DNA of 64,000 bases from positions 930,001 through 994,000 of the forward strand of contig OZ243922.1 in assembly GCA_965213905.1 (NCBI GenBank). The letters are read 5' to 3'. This DNA is from SIRX01 sp965213905 (lineage in GTDB: Bacteria > Actinomycetota > Rubrobacteria > Rubrobacterales > Rubrobacteraceae). The translations under genes and the position numbers were made by a program. The notes beneath the pieces were generated by a model, which was not told where the DNA came from, made no database searches, and saw only the letters and a list, made by a program, of their open reading frames with translations. Of this stretch, positions 17,976 to 25,791 are shown in pieces; positions within the stretch are counted from its first letter, which is position 1, and each line of letters starts with the position of its first letter.

Positions 17976-18036
17976 GGGCGAGTAGGAGGCGAGAAACTTC
18001 CTGGCACCGATGTCTTGTGTGATTTCCCGGTTCAGT

Positions 18037-18771
18037 TTAAGCGTCCCTGTTTTCCGGCGAGTACTCGGGGATGACGCCGAGGACCGGGGCCCGGAGCGTC
18101 ATTTCCGCGTCCCGGGCCCCGCGCCAGCTCCGGGCCCGGCCTTCGAGCAAGAACGCCCAAAGGCCGCCCGCCAGCAGGCCCGCACCCGCGGCCAGCAGGG
18201 CATACAAAAGAGGCCGGGGGCTCGACGGGCGCCCCGGGCGGGCGGCCCTGGTCTGGATGCTGGCTTCGGCCGCGAGCGCCCCGCCGACCGGCCGTTCGTT
18301 TAGCTGGTTTACCCGCTCCACAAACACCGTCGAGTAGGCGTTGGCCGAACGGGCGGCCGTCGCCGCCTCCGGCGCCGCGAAGCCTACCGAAAGACCCGAC
18401 TCTTCGCTATCCCGCCGGCCAAAAGGCTGCAGGCTGATCCGCTGGTCGAACTGGTCCTTGCCCCCGTCCCAGCCGGCCTGCCGCATGGCCCGAAGCTGCA
18501 ACTCCTCAGAGTTCGCCCTCCGCAACACCTCGTTGGCGAAGATCTCGGCGTCTTGCCCGGAACTCGACTCGCCCCGGGGTTCGATGTTCACAATCGCCTC
18601 CGCTCTGTAGACTTTCTGGCTGAAGAAGCTGAACACCAGGGAGAGGGCCACCAGGGTCAGCACGCAGGACACGACTAGCGCCTTGTGGCTCCGGAGTACG
18701 TGGAGCATCTCCCGGGCGGTGAAGTCGTCGCGCTGGCCCCGCTGCCAAACCTGCCGGCTAGTAGATCTCAC
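18037..18771 (-). CDS. Wzz-like polysaccharide co-polymerase (chain-length determinant)
   Basis: This is a 244-residue protein with two membrane helices flanking an extracellular domain, the layout of polysaccharide co-polymerases. The first helix (about residues 31-52) follows a cytoplasmic segment with REMLHVLRSHK. The second helix (about 190-212) follows a Pro/Arg-rich stretch. The conserved YRAEAIVNIEP lies just after helix one. The C-terminal tail (LRAPVLGVIPEY) matches the juxtamembrane part that contacts the CpsD partner. The GTG start at 18771 overlaps the upstream TPR gene by 14 nt. It is shorter than typical Wzz proteins, in line with Gram-positive CpsC. Confidence 0.82.
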   Translation of the reverse strand: MRSTSRQVWQRGQRDDFTAREMLHVLRSHKALVVSCVLTLVALSLVFSFFSQKVYRAEAIVNIEPRGESSSGQDAEIFANEVLRRANSEELQLRAMRQAGWDGGKDQFDQRISLQPFGRRDSEESGLSVGFAAPEAATAARSANAYSTVFVERVNQLNERPVGGALAAEASIQTRAARPGRPSSPRPLLYALLAAGAGLLAGGLWAFLLEGRARSWRGARDAEMTLRAPVLGVIPEYSPENRDA

Positions 18772-19585
18772 TGTTCTTTACAGACTCCCGGTATAGCTCT
18801 GGATCATTGTCGAGAAGAGCTAGTATAGCCGCTGCCTGATCCGAGTCGCTCCCCGCCACTATCTCCCGGGCTTCTTCGTACTGCCCTTCTACCACCAGCG
18901 CATCGGCGATAGAGAGGTTTATCGACTCGACGAACTCTTTTCTCTGGCTTTTCTCTGAAGGCTCCATGTCCTCCATCCCCAGCCTGGCGAGTTGCCGAGC
19001 CTGTTCCAGGGTCCTTATACCCTTCTCCGGCTCCCCGCTCCGCAGGTAGATGCGCCCCAGATTATAAAACCCTTCGTAGGAAAGCTGATCCTCCCCCCGC
19101 AAATCCTCGTAGACCCGCCGGGCTTCTTCTAACTTTCCCTGGCGCAATAAGGACTGCGCGAGGTAGGTAGAGACCGGTGTAGAGTTGGGGTTGCGCTCAA
19201 GTGCTTTTCGGAAAGACTCGACGGCGGCGTCGTAGTCGTTCAGCCGATCCATCTGCATAGTTCCCAGGCTCATGTACAACTCGTAACTCGCGGGGTCCCT
19301 ACCAATAGCGTCCCTTATGGCCTCCGCGGCTTCCCGGTCGTTACCTTCCTGCTGCAGAAGTAAGGCCTCCGCTTCTACGGGCTCCGGGCTAAAGGGGTCC
19401 AGGCGTTCGGAGACTTTCACCATCTCCATCGCCCCCTCCGTGTCCCCGGCAACGAGCAGCCGATAATGCTCGTCTAGATAGTAGTTCGACAAGTGCAAAG
19501 AAACCGCTATTGCCAACAAAGAGGACACAAGCAGCCCCACTGAAACCCTTAATAAGATACCACTCAAAGCTCTCTCACCACGCAT
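18758..19585 (-). CDS. Membrane-anchored TPR protein
   Basis: This is a 275-residue protein with one N-terminal membrane helix (RVSVGLLVSSLLAIAVSLHL) followed by about five tetratricopeptide repeats. Recognisable repeat cores are YELYMSLGTMQMDRLNDYDA, STYLAQSLLRQGKLEEARRV and GFYNLGRIYLRSGEPEKGI. It is outside-facing or periplasm-like by topology and probably scaffolds the polymerase/co-polymerase complex, with which it overlaps by 14 nt. I use the ATG at 19585; an upstream GTG and a TTG at 19615 are alternatives, and none has a strong Shine-Dalgarno. Confidence 0.78.
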   Translation of the reverse strand: MRGERALSGILLRVSVGLLVSSLLAIAVSLHLSNYYLDEHYRLLVAGDTEGAMEMVKVSERLDPFSPEPVEAEALLLQQEGNDREAAEAIRDAIGRDPASYELYMSLGTMQMDRLNDYDAAVESFRKALERNPNSTPVSTYLAQSLLRQGKLEEARRVYEDLRGEDQLSYEGFYNLGRIYLRSGEPEKGIRTLEQARQLARLGMEDMEPSEKSQRKEFVESINLSIADALVVEGQYEEAREIVAGSDSDQAAAILALLDNDPELYRESVKNSEIY

Positions 19586-19634
19586 GAGGATATCCACAAT
19601 ACCCCGTAAATACAAGCCGAAAAGAAAACCGGCA

Positions 19635-19665
19635 CAAAAAAACGGGCCCCCGGAGGAGCCCGTTC
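19635..19665 (-). terminator. Rho-independent terminator of the LPDTG gene
   Basis: Read on the minus strand, AACGGGC pairs with GCCCGTT (19642-19648 with 19659-19665), with extra inner pairs, and is followed by a run of eight T. It lies 36 nt after the stop of the surface-protein gene, separating it from the glycan operon. Confidence 0.8.
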
Positions 19666-19700
19666 CAGTAAACCCTTTTGGGTTACTTAGGTATTGCTAT

Positions 19701-20321
19701 TTAGCTGAAGATACGACGGGCGAGCAGGCCACCACCAACAAGCAGGGCGCCAGCACCGAGCGTGAACAGCGAAGCGCCACCGGTGTCGGGAAGCACAGCG
19801 GCATCCTCGTCAGCGACTTCTTCTTCGGCCACAACGACTACGAGCTCGCCGTCTTCGTCGACCGCGCCGTCTTCGTCATCATCAACAGCGTTGGTCTCAA
19901 CGACCTCTACCTCGGTGCCGTCGGCCTCGTCAACAACGCCGTCTTCGTCGTTGTCAATCGCGTCCTCTTCGGGAGCAACGACAACTTCCTCTTCGACAAC
20001 GTCGTCTTCGACAGCGTCGTCTTCGACAACCTCATCAACACCACCGGTTACGGCAGCTACGGCGCCGAGGGCGTCGTCGCCAGCCTGAACCTGGTTAATG
20101 ATGGCCTGGCACTCAGCACCGGTGATGTCGACGTCGCCGCCGATCTCGCCGTACTGATTGTTCAAGATCGTGCGACAATCCTGAACGATAGACGCGGCCT
20201 GCTGCTGGTTCAGGTTCTCATCCCCATACTGCAGCGCAGCGTTGGTGTTCTGCGCGAGAGCCGGGGCCGCCGCAACCAGCACCATAGCCAGCATAGCCGT
20301 CAACAACATTAGCTTCCTCAA
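19701..20321 (-). CDS. Secreted acidic LPXTG-type surface protein
   Basis: This is a 206-residue protein. A signal peptide (basic start, hydrophobic core, cleavage after APALA) is followed by a small Cys-containing domain (about residues 25-85). A very acidic Val/Glu/Asp region comes next, with DNDEDGVVDE and DDDEDGAVDE repeats of the calcium-binding thrombospondin-3 style. The C-terminus is LPDTGG, a hydrophobic helix and RRIFS, the sortase cell-wall sorting signal. I chose the TTG at 20321 because GGAGG lies at 20329-20334 and the signal peptide begins there. A promoter and a terminator make it a single-gene unit. No sortase gene is in the window. Confidence 0.85.
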   Translation of the reverse strand: MRKLMLLTAMLAMVLVAAAPALAQNTNAALQYGDENLNQQQAASIVQDCRTILNNQYGEIGGDVDITGAECQAIINQVQAGDDALGAVAAVTGGVDEVVEDDAVEDDVVEEEVVVAPEEDAIDNDEDGVVDEADGTEVEVVETNAVDDDEDGAVDEDGELVVVVAEEEVADEDAAVLPDTGGASLFTLGAGALLVGGGLLARRIFS

Positions 20322-20364
20322 TTCATTACCTCCTGTAGGTTTGAGGATTTCCATAACGAACAGC

Positions 20365-20393
20365 ATTTTTCCACTCCCAACTCCCAATGTCAA
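20365..20393 (-). promoter_or_regulatory. Promoter of the LPDTG surface-protein gene
   Basis: On the minus strand a perfect TTGACA (20388-20393) is separated by 17 bp from AAAAAT (20365-20370). It predicts a transcript start near 20358 and a leader of about 37 nt. Two AT-rich copies of TTAAGAAA lie upstream (about 20420-20440) and could be an UP element or activator site. Confidence 0.6.
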
Positions 20394-20484
20394 CACCAGA
20401 TCGAGGTTTTTTTCCAAATTTCTTAAACTTTCTTAACATTGTGTCTGATCCTGAATTTTCTCGGGGTTGGCTACGGAAGGTTTT

Positions 20485-21063
20485 CTAGCGGCGGGTGCCG
20501 AAGTCTACGGTGTACATAGTAACGTCCCGGTGCTTTTTGTAGGTGCCGGTGTGGGTTCCGACGTCGATTTGCCGGAGCTTGCCGTTGACCACGTTCCTTT
20601 TGTGGCCGCGGCCGTTCATCCAGTTCTTCATTATCAGTTCGGGTTTGCCCTTGTTGCCGGACCCGTAGGCGATGTTTTCTGCGACGGTGTAGTATTCGAA
20701 GCCTTTCAAGGTATAGCCGAACTTATTCAAACGTTTATCGAAGGTGGCGCCGCCTTTAGTGTCGTGGGAGAAGTAGTCGCGGCGGATCATGTTTCTAGAG
20801 TGGGTGCGGGCGGCTCTCTGGAGTTTGGGGTGGACACAGAACGTCTTGAGGTTGCGGTCCTGGCGGATCTTATTGTGCGCGTAGAAAGCTTTTGTGCGCG
20901 TAGAAAGCTTTTCTTTCGTCGGGGTTCAAGAAGATCTTGCCTCCCCCACACTCCTTCACGGGTTTGTCCGCATCGGCTACGGGTGGATTTACCGCGGATG
21001 CCCCCATAACGACCGGGTCGCTACGAACAGCGAAGACAGGACGAAAATCAGGAGGTGACGCAC
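20485..21063 (-). pseudogene. CAP-domain (SCP/PR1) secreted protein, frameshifted
   Basis: The intact 3' part encodes most of a CAP domain: HSRNMIRRDYFSHD, FDKRLNKFGYT, VAENIAYGSG, NWMNGRGHKRN and VTMYTVDFGTR. Reading upstream, the frame continues through LKTFCVHPKLQRAARTHSRN to KAFYAH and then fails. An exact 19-bp tandem duplication at 20875-20912 shifts the frame. With one copy removed, translation runs on smoothly into KECGGGKIFLNPDER and a further 20 residues, the normal CAP N-terminus. A signal-peptide-like stretch (from GTG 21063, RHLLIFVLSSLFV) lies in yet another frame, suggesting a second lesion near 21005-21020. The short 101-residue open frame starting at 20790 lacks helix 1 of the fold. 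CAP proteins are secreted; the role here is unknown. Confidence 0.75.
20875..20912. repeat. Exact 19-bp tandem duplication inside the CAP gene
   Basis: The unit GTGCGCGTAGAAAGCTTTT occurs twice head to tail (20875-20893 and 20894-20912) with no mismatch. Because 19 is not a multiple of 3 it shifts the reading frame. Both copies encode KAFYAH in the two frames on either side. Confidence 0.95.
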
Positions 21064-21175
21064 TTCGTGTGTAGCCCCCCTGTAGGCTTCCGCAACAGCT
21101 TTCTTCTATCAGTCTATCAACGGCGTGGGTAATCCCGATGTCCCGGTTTGGGTACCCGGTAGCCGGGCTACCCGT

Positions 21176-21916
21176 TCATTTGTTTATCGAGCGGATAAAG
21201 GTAACTATAAAGACTGCGGATACCAGCATCAGGGCCCCCGCGGACACCAGGCCGAGGGAGACGAAAAATATGGTGGCGGCTCCCGCCCCCTCACCCCAGG
21301 CCCCGGTTACCCACACGAAAGCGAACAGCGAGGCGAAAAAGGTCAGCAGGATCAGGATCATGCCGCCGGGGAGGTCCCGGATCTGGATGGCGGTTTTCTC
21401 CACCGCGTACGAGAGCCGCCCTTTGGGGTAGCCGGTGTTTTGTACGTTTTCGATGGAGCGCCGGAACTCGCTTTCTTCGGCCAGCCCGATCACCCGGGAC
21501 AGGTAGTACGCTTCGCCGGGTGGCTTGCCGATCCTCAAAAGTTCGAGGTAGTTGCGCCGGTAGAGGTCTACGGCCCCGGAGTGCGGGGAGGCGAGCTGCT
21601 TTAGGAAAGCGTGGGTGTCGAGGCGGGTGGCGTAACGGCGCGCCTCTTGCTGGACTACGCGGGCTTGCAGGCCGCGTAGGTGCTGGGCCGACACCTCCGA
21701 CACTTCCAAAAAGAACATCTCGCGGGAGAACTCAATGGCGCTCTGGCGCTCCCGGCGCCGCGACGAGATCTCCGTCCTTATGCCCCGCGCCCGGTACTCC
21801 TCCCGCCGCAAACGGTAGACGTGCTCCTGGTAAAAATCCCATTCGTCTACGTGGACGGACGAGTCCCGCATCCGGTAAGCCTCTTCGAGCGTCTCTGGAA
21901 TCTTGTGGTCTTCCAT
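21176..21916 (-). CDS. Hypothetical protein with C-terminal membrane hairpin
   Basis: This is a 246-residue protein. The first 170 residues are charged and helical (many Arg/Glu pairs, RREEYRARGIRTE, SSRRRERQSAIEFSREMFF). Two hydrophobic helices follow (about residues 183-203 and 212-238) and a short tail IRSINK. The predicted topology has the large N-terminal domain in the cytoplasm. No family is recognised. It is a single gene on the minus strand; a GC-rich inverted repeat (GTAGCC/GGCTAC near 21161-21173) just after its stop may help terminate transcription. Confidence 0.7.
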   Translation of the reverse strand: MEDHKIPETLEEAYRMRDSSVHVDEWDFYQEHVYRLRREEYRARGIRTEISSRRRERQSAIEFSREMFFLEVSEVSAQHLRGLQARVVQQEARRYATRLDTHAFLKQLASPHSGAVDLYRRNYLELLRIGKPPGEAYYLSRVIGLAEESEFRRSIENVQNTGYPKGRLSYAVEKTAIQIRDLPGGMILILLTFFASLFAFVWVTGAWGEGAGAATIFFVSLGLVSAGALMLVSAVFIVTFIRSINK

Positions 21917-22033
21917 AGAATCTAGGTATTGGTCCTAACTCGCCGCCGTACCGCCACGCACCTTCTTGAGTTCGAATCCCTTCTAGACCCTGAATAATAC
22001 CATGATACCCGGTTCCTCAAACCGTGTGCTCTA

Positions 22034-22576
22034 CTACTGACCTTCTAGTTTTTCGTGGTCGCCATACCCCCACAGCGCGTAGAACAAGCCTCCACCCCGG
22101 ACCCGCACGTCCAGGTGTCCACCCTCGGCCAACTTTTTCAGCATCTCGTCCGCTTCGGAGACCGTCAGGGAAGTGTCCATCGCCGCCTGGGCCGGCGTGA
22201 CCTCGCCGTGATCTTTTATCGTTTCTAGTAGTTCCTGCTCGCGGCTGTTCTCCGGCAGCCGCTTTGGGTGGGCGTCCGTAATCCCCGCCACCCCACGCGC
22301 AAAGAGCCCGATAGCAGGAAAAAACATCCAGCCGAAGACGAAGATCAACCACCACATGTCCGTAAGGAGCAGCAGGGACGCCGCGACGAGAAGTAGACTA
22401 CCCCCGACCACCAGGCCCGTTACGGCCTGGGCTTTGGGGCTCATGTTCTCCAGGTCAATACCGAAAAACTCGTCCATGTCGCCCGAAGATCCCCAGGAGC
22501 CCCAATGGCCGTGCCCGTGCGGCCGGCGGCGTTCGCGGCGTTCCGACTCACGACTTGTTCTTCGTTCTACAGCCAT
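22034..22576 (-). CDS. Hypothetical membrane protein with winged-helix-like C-terminus
   Basis: This is a 180-residue protein. The basic, His/Gly-rich start (RRERRRPHGHGHWGSWG) is followed by two membrane helices (about residues 53-71 and 73-95). The C-terminal 75 residues (QELLETIKDHGEVTPAQAAM, LTVSEADEMLKKLAEGGHLD, VRGGGLFYALWGY) look like a winged helix-turn-helix with a beta wing. Such layouts occur in membrane-anchored sensors, but no ligand or target is visible. It is divergent from the peptidase gene; the 112-nt gap contains AT-rich sequence suitable for two promoters. Confidence 0.72.
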   Translation of the reverse strand: MAVERRTSRESERRERRRPHGHGHWGSWGSSGDMDEFFGIDLENMSPKAQAVTGLVVGGSLLLVAASLLLLTDMWWLIFVFGWMFFPAIGLFARGVAGITDAHPKRLPENSREQELLETIKDHGEVTPAQAAMDTSLTVSEADEMLKKLAEGGHLDVRVRGGGLFYALWGYGDHEKLEGQ

Positions 22577-22688
22577 AAACTGCCCTTAAATATATCAGCC
22601 GGCACAAAACGGCACTACGTCACCCCGGTAAGCCATGCACGACCCCGAAAATGCTAACCTCTCGACAAGCCAGACGGAGGAATTTGAA

Positions 22689-24044
22689 ATGAGCCTCGAA
22701 CAGCGCGTAGATGGACTGAAGGACGATCTCCAGCACGAGTTGGAAGAGTTCCTAAAGATACCCTCGATCTCGGCCCGGTCCGAGGACGAACGCGGGTTCC
22801 GTGAATGCGCCGGGTGGGTGCGTAACAAATTGGAAGAGGCCGGTGCCGTAGCCCGTCTCATGGAGACCGAAGGTCACCCCGTAGTCTACGCGGAAATTGG
22901 AGAAGGAGACAAAACCCTCCTCTCCTACGGCCACTACGACGTGCAGCCGCCGGAGCCGCTGGACCTCTGGGAGAGCGACCCGTTCGAACCCACCGTCCGC
23001 GACGGCTCGATCTTCGCCCGCGGCGTCGCCGACGACAAGGGCGACGTGATGGCCCGCATCCAGGCATTGCGCCTGTACGTGGAGGAGCACGGCGAGCCGC
23101 CGTTCAAGCTGAAGTTCCTGATCGAGGGCGAAGAAGAGGTCGGAAGCCCGAACCTGGCCCCGTTCGTCCACGAGAACGCGGATTTACTCGCCGCCGACGC
23201 CTGCATCTGGGAAGGCTCGATGAAGGACGAGGCGGGACGCCCCCTGATATTTTGCGGCACCAAAGGCATGGCCTACGTCGAGCTGCGGGCCAAAGGCGCC
23301 TCCCACGACCTGCACAGCATGTACGGCGGCCTCGCCCCGAACCCGGCCTGGCGGCTCGTGCAGGCGCTACGGACCATCAAGAACGAGGATGGGGAGATCA
23401 CGCTGGACGGACTGGACGACCTGATCGAACCTCCCTCGAAGAAAGACCTGGAAGCCATAGAGAAGATCCCGTTCGACGAGGCCGGCCTCAGAGCCTCTTG
23501 GGGCGTCGGAGCCTTCGACCGCAACCTGGCCGGCAAAGACGCGCTAGAAGAGATGCTGTTGCGCCCGACGGCAAACATAGCCGGCATTCAATCCGGCTAC
23601 GCCGGCCCCGGCTCGAAAACCATCGTCCCCTCCGAAGCGTTCGTGAAGATGGATTTCCGGCTCGTCTCCGGCCAGAGTCCTGGTCCTGTGGTGGAGCTCC
23701 TGCGCTCGCACCTCCGGCGCCGCGGCTTCGAGGACATCGAAGTCGTCGAGATGCACGGCGTCGAGGTGGCGAAGACCCCGGTGGACTCGCCGGTCGTCCT
23801 CTCCGCCCAGGAAACCTGGAGAGACATTGGCTACGACGAGCCGGTCGTGTATCCAACCATCGGCGGTAGCGGGCCAACCGCGCTTATCACCGACGACCTC
23901 GGCATCCCGACTATCATGACCGGTAGCGTCCTAAATCCGGACAGCCGCATCCACTCGCCAAACGAGTCGGCCCGCCTCGAAGACTATTTCGAGGCCGTCC
24001 GGTACTTCGCCCGTTTTTTCGAGAGGTTCAGCAATGGAGGCTAA
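22689..24044 (+). CDS. M20 family metallopeptidase (dipeptidase)
   Basis: This is a 451-residue dinuclear zinc peptidase of the M20 (CNDP/ArgE/DapE) family. Metal and catalytic motifs in order are YGHYDVQPP (His ligand and the catalytic Asp), GVADDKGDVMA (bridging Asp), IEGEEEVGSPN (general base Glu and Glu ligand) and a C-terminal RIHSPNES (last His). The dimerisation lid domain lies between about residues 195 and 310. It would hydrolyse dipeptides or related amides in the cytoplasm. The ATG at 22689 has GGAGGA 7 nt upstream; an open frame from 22635 lacks this. Its end overlaps the next gene by 11 nt. Confidence 0.92.
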   Translation: MSLEQRVDGLKDDLQHELEEFLKIPSISARSEDERGFRECAGWVRNKLEEAGAVARLMETEGHPVVYAEIGEGDKTLLSYGHYDVQPPEPLDLWESDPFEPTVRDGSIFARGVADDKGDVMARIQALRLYVEEHGEPPFKLKFLIEGEEEVGSPNLAPFVHENADLLAADACIWEGSMKDEAGRPLIFCGTKGMAYVELRAKGASHDLHSMYGGLAPNPAWRLVQALRTIKNEDGEITLDGLDDLIEPPSKKDLEAIEKIPFDEAGLRASWGVGAFDRNLAGKDALEEMLLRPTANIAGIQSGYAGPGSKTIVPSEAFVKMDFRLVSGQSPGPVVELLRSHLRRRGFEDIEVVEMHGVEVAKTPVDSPVVLSAQETWRDIGYDEPVVYPTIGGSGPTALITDDLGIPTIMTGSVLNPDSRIHSPNESARLEDYFEAVRYFARFFERFSNGG

Positions 24045-24615
24045 GCGCGAAGGACTAGACCTTCCGGGGCACGTCCGGCAGAGCATCGCCGCCGCTGCTG
24101 AGGAACGCGGCGTGCAGGCCCGCATGATCTCCACCCAGGCCCAGGACTCGATGCGCCCACCTCGGGGCCACGTAGTAGTCGCCGCCCCCGAAGATGAGAT
24201 AGACGCCATCCGCGGCCCGGCCCGCATCGTGCGCCAGCTAGAATTCTACAAGACTCCCTACGGTCCCGTAGTCCGGCTCGCCTTCAGCGTCTACCAGATG
24301 GACGGTAACATCCTCTCCGGCGCGACCCTCCTCAACATAAGCCAGGTCTCCGGCGACGCCGCCCTCTCCGGCCTCGGCCGCCAAAAGAGCCTGTTCATTC
24401 ATTTCTACAGCGTCGAGGATGAAGACCTGACCTACGCTTTCTCCAAAGAGCTAAACAACGGCCCAGAACAGCGAGGTGAGGCAAAGAAAGTCCTCAAAAT
24501 GGCCCGCGACGCCTACGCGGAGACGCCGGAGGAGCGCCGGAGTTTCCGGTGGGCGGTCGGAATCGCCGAAAAACAGTTCGAGCTTCCTGTACCTGAACCT
24601 GACGATGAGGTATAG
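24034..24615 (+). CDS. Unknown protein encoded between the peptidase and NurA
   Basis: This is a 193-residue soluble protein without recognised motifs. It begins inside the end of the peptidase gene (11-nt overlap) and ends 33 nt before NurA, so it lies in the same transcription unit. Predicted structure is mixed: an N-terminal helical part, a central strand-rich part (GPVVRLAFSVYQMDG, TLLNISQVSGDAA, SLFIHFYSVEDEDLTYAFSKEL) and a helical, acidic C-terminus. Its position suggests a possible accessory subunit or substrate adaptor of the HerA-NurA machine, but that rests only on location. Confidence 0.75.
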   Translation: MEAKREGLDLPGHVRQSIAAAAEERGVQARMISTQAQDSMRPPRGHVVVAAPEDEIDAIRGPARIVRQLEFYKTPYGPVVRLAFSVYQMDGNILSGATLLNISQVSGDAALSGLGRQKSLFIHFYSVEDEDLTYAFSKELNNGPEQRGEAKKVLKMARDAYAETPEERRSFRWAVGIAEKQFELPVPEPDDEV

Positions 24616-24648
24616 TCTTATGACGAAAGTCCTCGTATACTGCGGAAT

Positions 24649-25791
24649 ATGCTAACGGGGAGGGCTACGGACGATTTCGTCGCCCGGTTGGGCCGGGCGT
24701 TGGAGCAGGCCGGGCGCAAGGGCGTCTATGTAACCGCCGGCAACGGGGCGTGCGACCTTGAAGCCCAGCAATTCTCACGCGAACCTTCGGAAGAAGACCA
24801 ATTTCCGCCGGGGCGGCCGCACCATCTAGAGACGCCGCCGGGACCGAGAAACCCCGGTGCCCACGAAGGCATCTCTAAGCTGTGTTACTTCCTGGACGGG
24901 GTACAGAGTTCGCGGGAGATCGGACGCATCGGGATGGCCCCCGTGGTCGTTGCCACCGTTGCAGCCGCAATCATCAACCGCTGCGACCGCCGGTTCTCGC
25001 GGATGCCACTGGAAGAGACGCCGACCGTGGTGCAGGCTGTCATACTGCCGCGCAGCACCGGGGGCGAGAGCATCGAAGCACTCTGGCAACTCTTGCTCGA
25101 AGCAGGGTTCTCAGAACTTGGGGCGGAGGAAGTTCCGTCGTCCTCGTACCTGGTGTTGGACTCCGCCGAGTTCATGGGCGAAGAGTTGGACCCTTCGGAC
25201 TACGTCGGGATGCGGGAGCGGGCGAGCGTCAGGGTCCGGGCCATCCGGGAGCGGCTGGAGGGCGGGATGCTCCGAAACTGGGAGACAGATGACCGGACGC
25301 TCGAAGACGCAGATGCCTGGATCGCCGTTGACGGACAGCTAAAGGAGATCCGGGAGTCCAACCGTCGCGCCGTCGGCCTCATAAAGAGCGTGGCCCGGCC
25401 CGAGTTCGTCGGCAAGGACGTTGGGATGCTGCTGGACCTGGAACCGGGGATGCGGACGACGAGCTTCGTCCCGGACTGGCAACTCCGGCGCGCTCCCGGC
25501 GAACATCGCACGTCCTGGTACCTGCGGGTGTGGCCGCGCCAACCGGGGGCGGACGCCCTCGGGTCGCTGATGCGGATCGAAGCGCCGCGGGACACTCCAT
25601 CGGAGACGGTGGACGAAATTACGCGCTGGGTACTGGCCGAGCGGGCGCCGCTGGCGAAGCCGGACCCGCGGTGGCCGGCCATGATCTACCCAATTCACTA
25701 CGTCGAGAAGCTGTTGAAACCCCTCGTGCAAGGCTCCGAGCGGGACTACGCGAGGCTCGAAAGATACATCTCCGGGAACGGGAGGACCTAG
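24649..25791 (+). CDS. nurA: NurA-like 5'-3' nuclease
   Basis: This is a 380-residue protein with the NurA domain layout. The first catalytic Asp is in YFLDGVQSSREIG (about residues 80-92), where NurA has an invariant D-G. The second Asp cluster is WIAVDGQLKEI (about residue 224), followed by the Lys-containing AVGLIKSVARP. A conserved WYLRVWP and the C-terminal YPIHYVEKLLKPL close the RNase-H-like fold. NurA works inside the HerA hexamer to resect DNA ends. Here HerA starts directly after its stop. The ATG at 24649 is used. Confidence 0.82.
   Translation: MLTGRATDDFVARLGRALEQAGRKGVYVTAGNGACDLEAQQFSREPSEEDQFPPGRPHHLETPPGPRNPGAHEGISKLCYFLDGVQSSREIGRIGMAPVVVATVAAAIINRCDRRFSRMPLEETPTVVQAVILPRSTGGESIEALWQLLLEAGFSELGAEEVPSSSYLVLDSAEFMGEELDPSDYVGMRERASVRVRAIRERLEGGMLRNWETDDRTLEDADAWIAVDGQLKEIRESNRRAVGLIKSVARPEFVGKDVGMLLDLEPGMRTTSFVPDWQLRRAPGEHRTSWYLRVWPRQPGADALGSLMRIEAPRDTPSETVDEITRWVLAERAPLAKPDPRWPAMIYPIHYVEKLLKPLVQGSERDYARLERYISGNGRT

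Noticed and set aside
21050..21132. AGGAGGTGA on the plus strand followed by a 21-codon frame (GTG 21067)
   Set aside because: The frame is very short and lies antisense to the CAP gene remnant; the match is probably chance.
21966..21985. GAGTTCGAATCC resembling a tRNA T-loop
   Set aside because: The flanking bases cannot form the T stem or an acceptor stem; no anticodon arm is seen.
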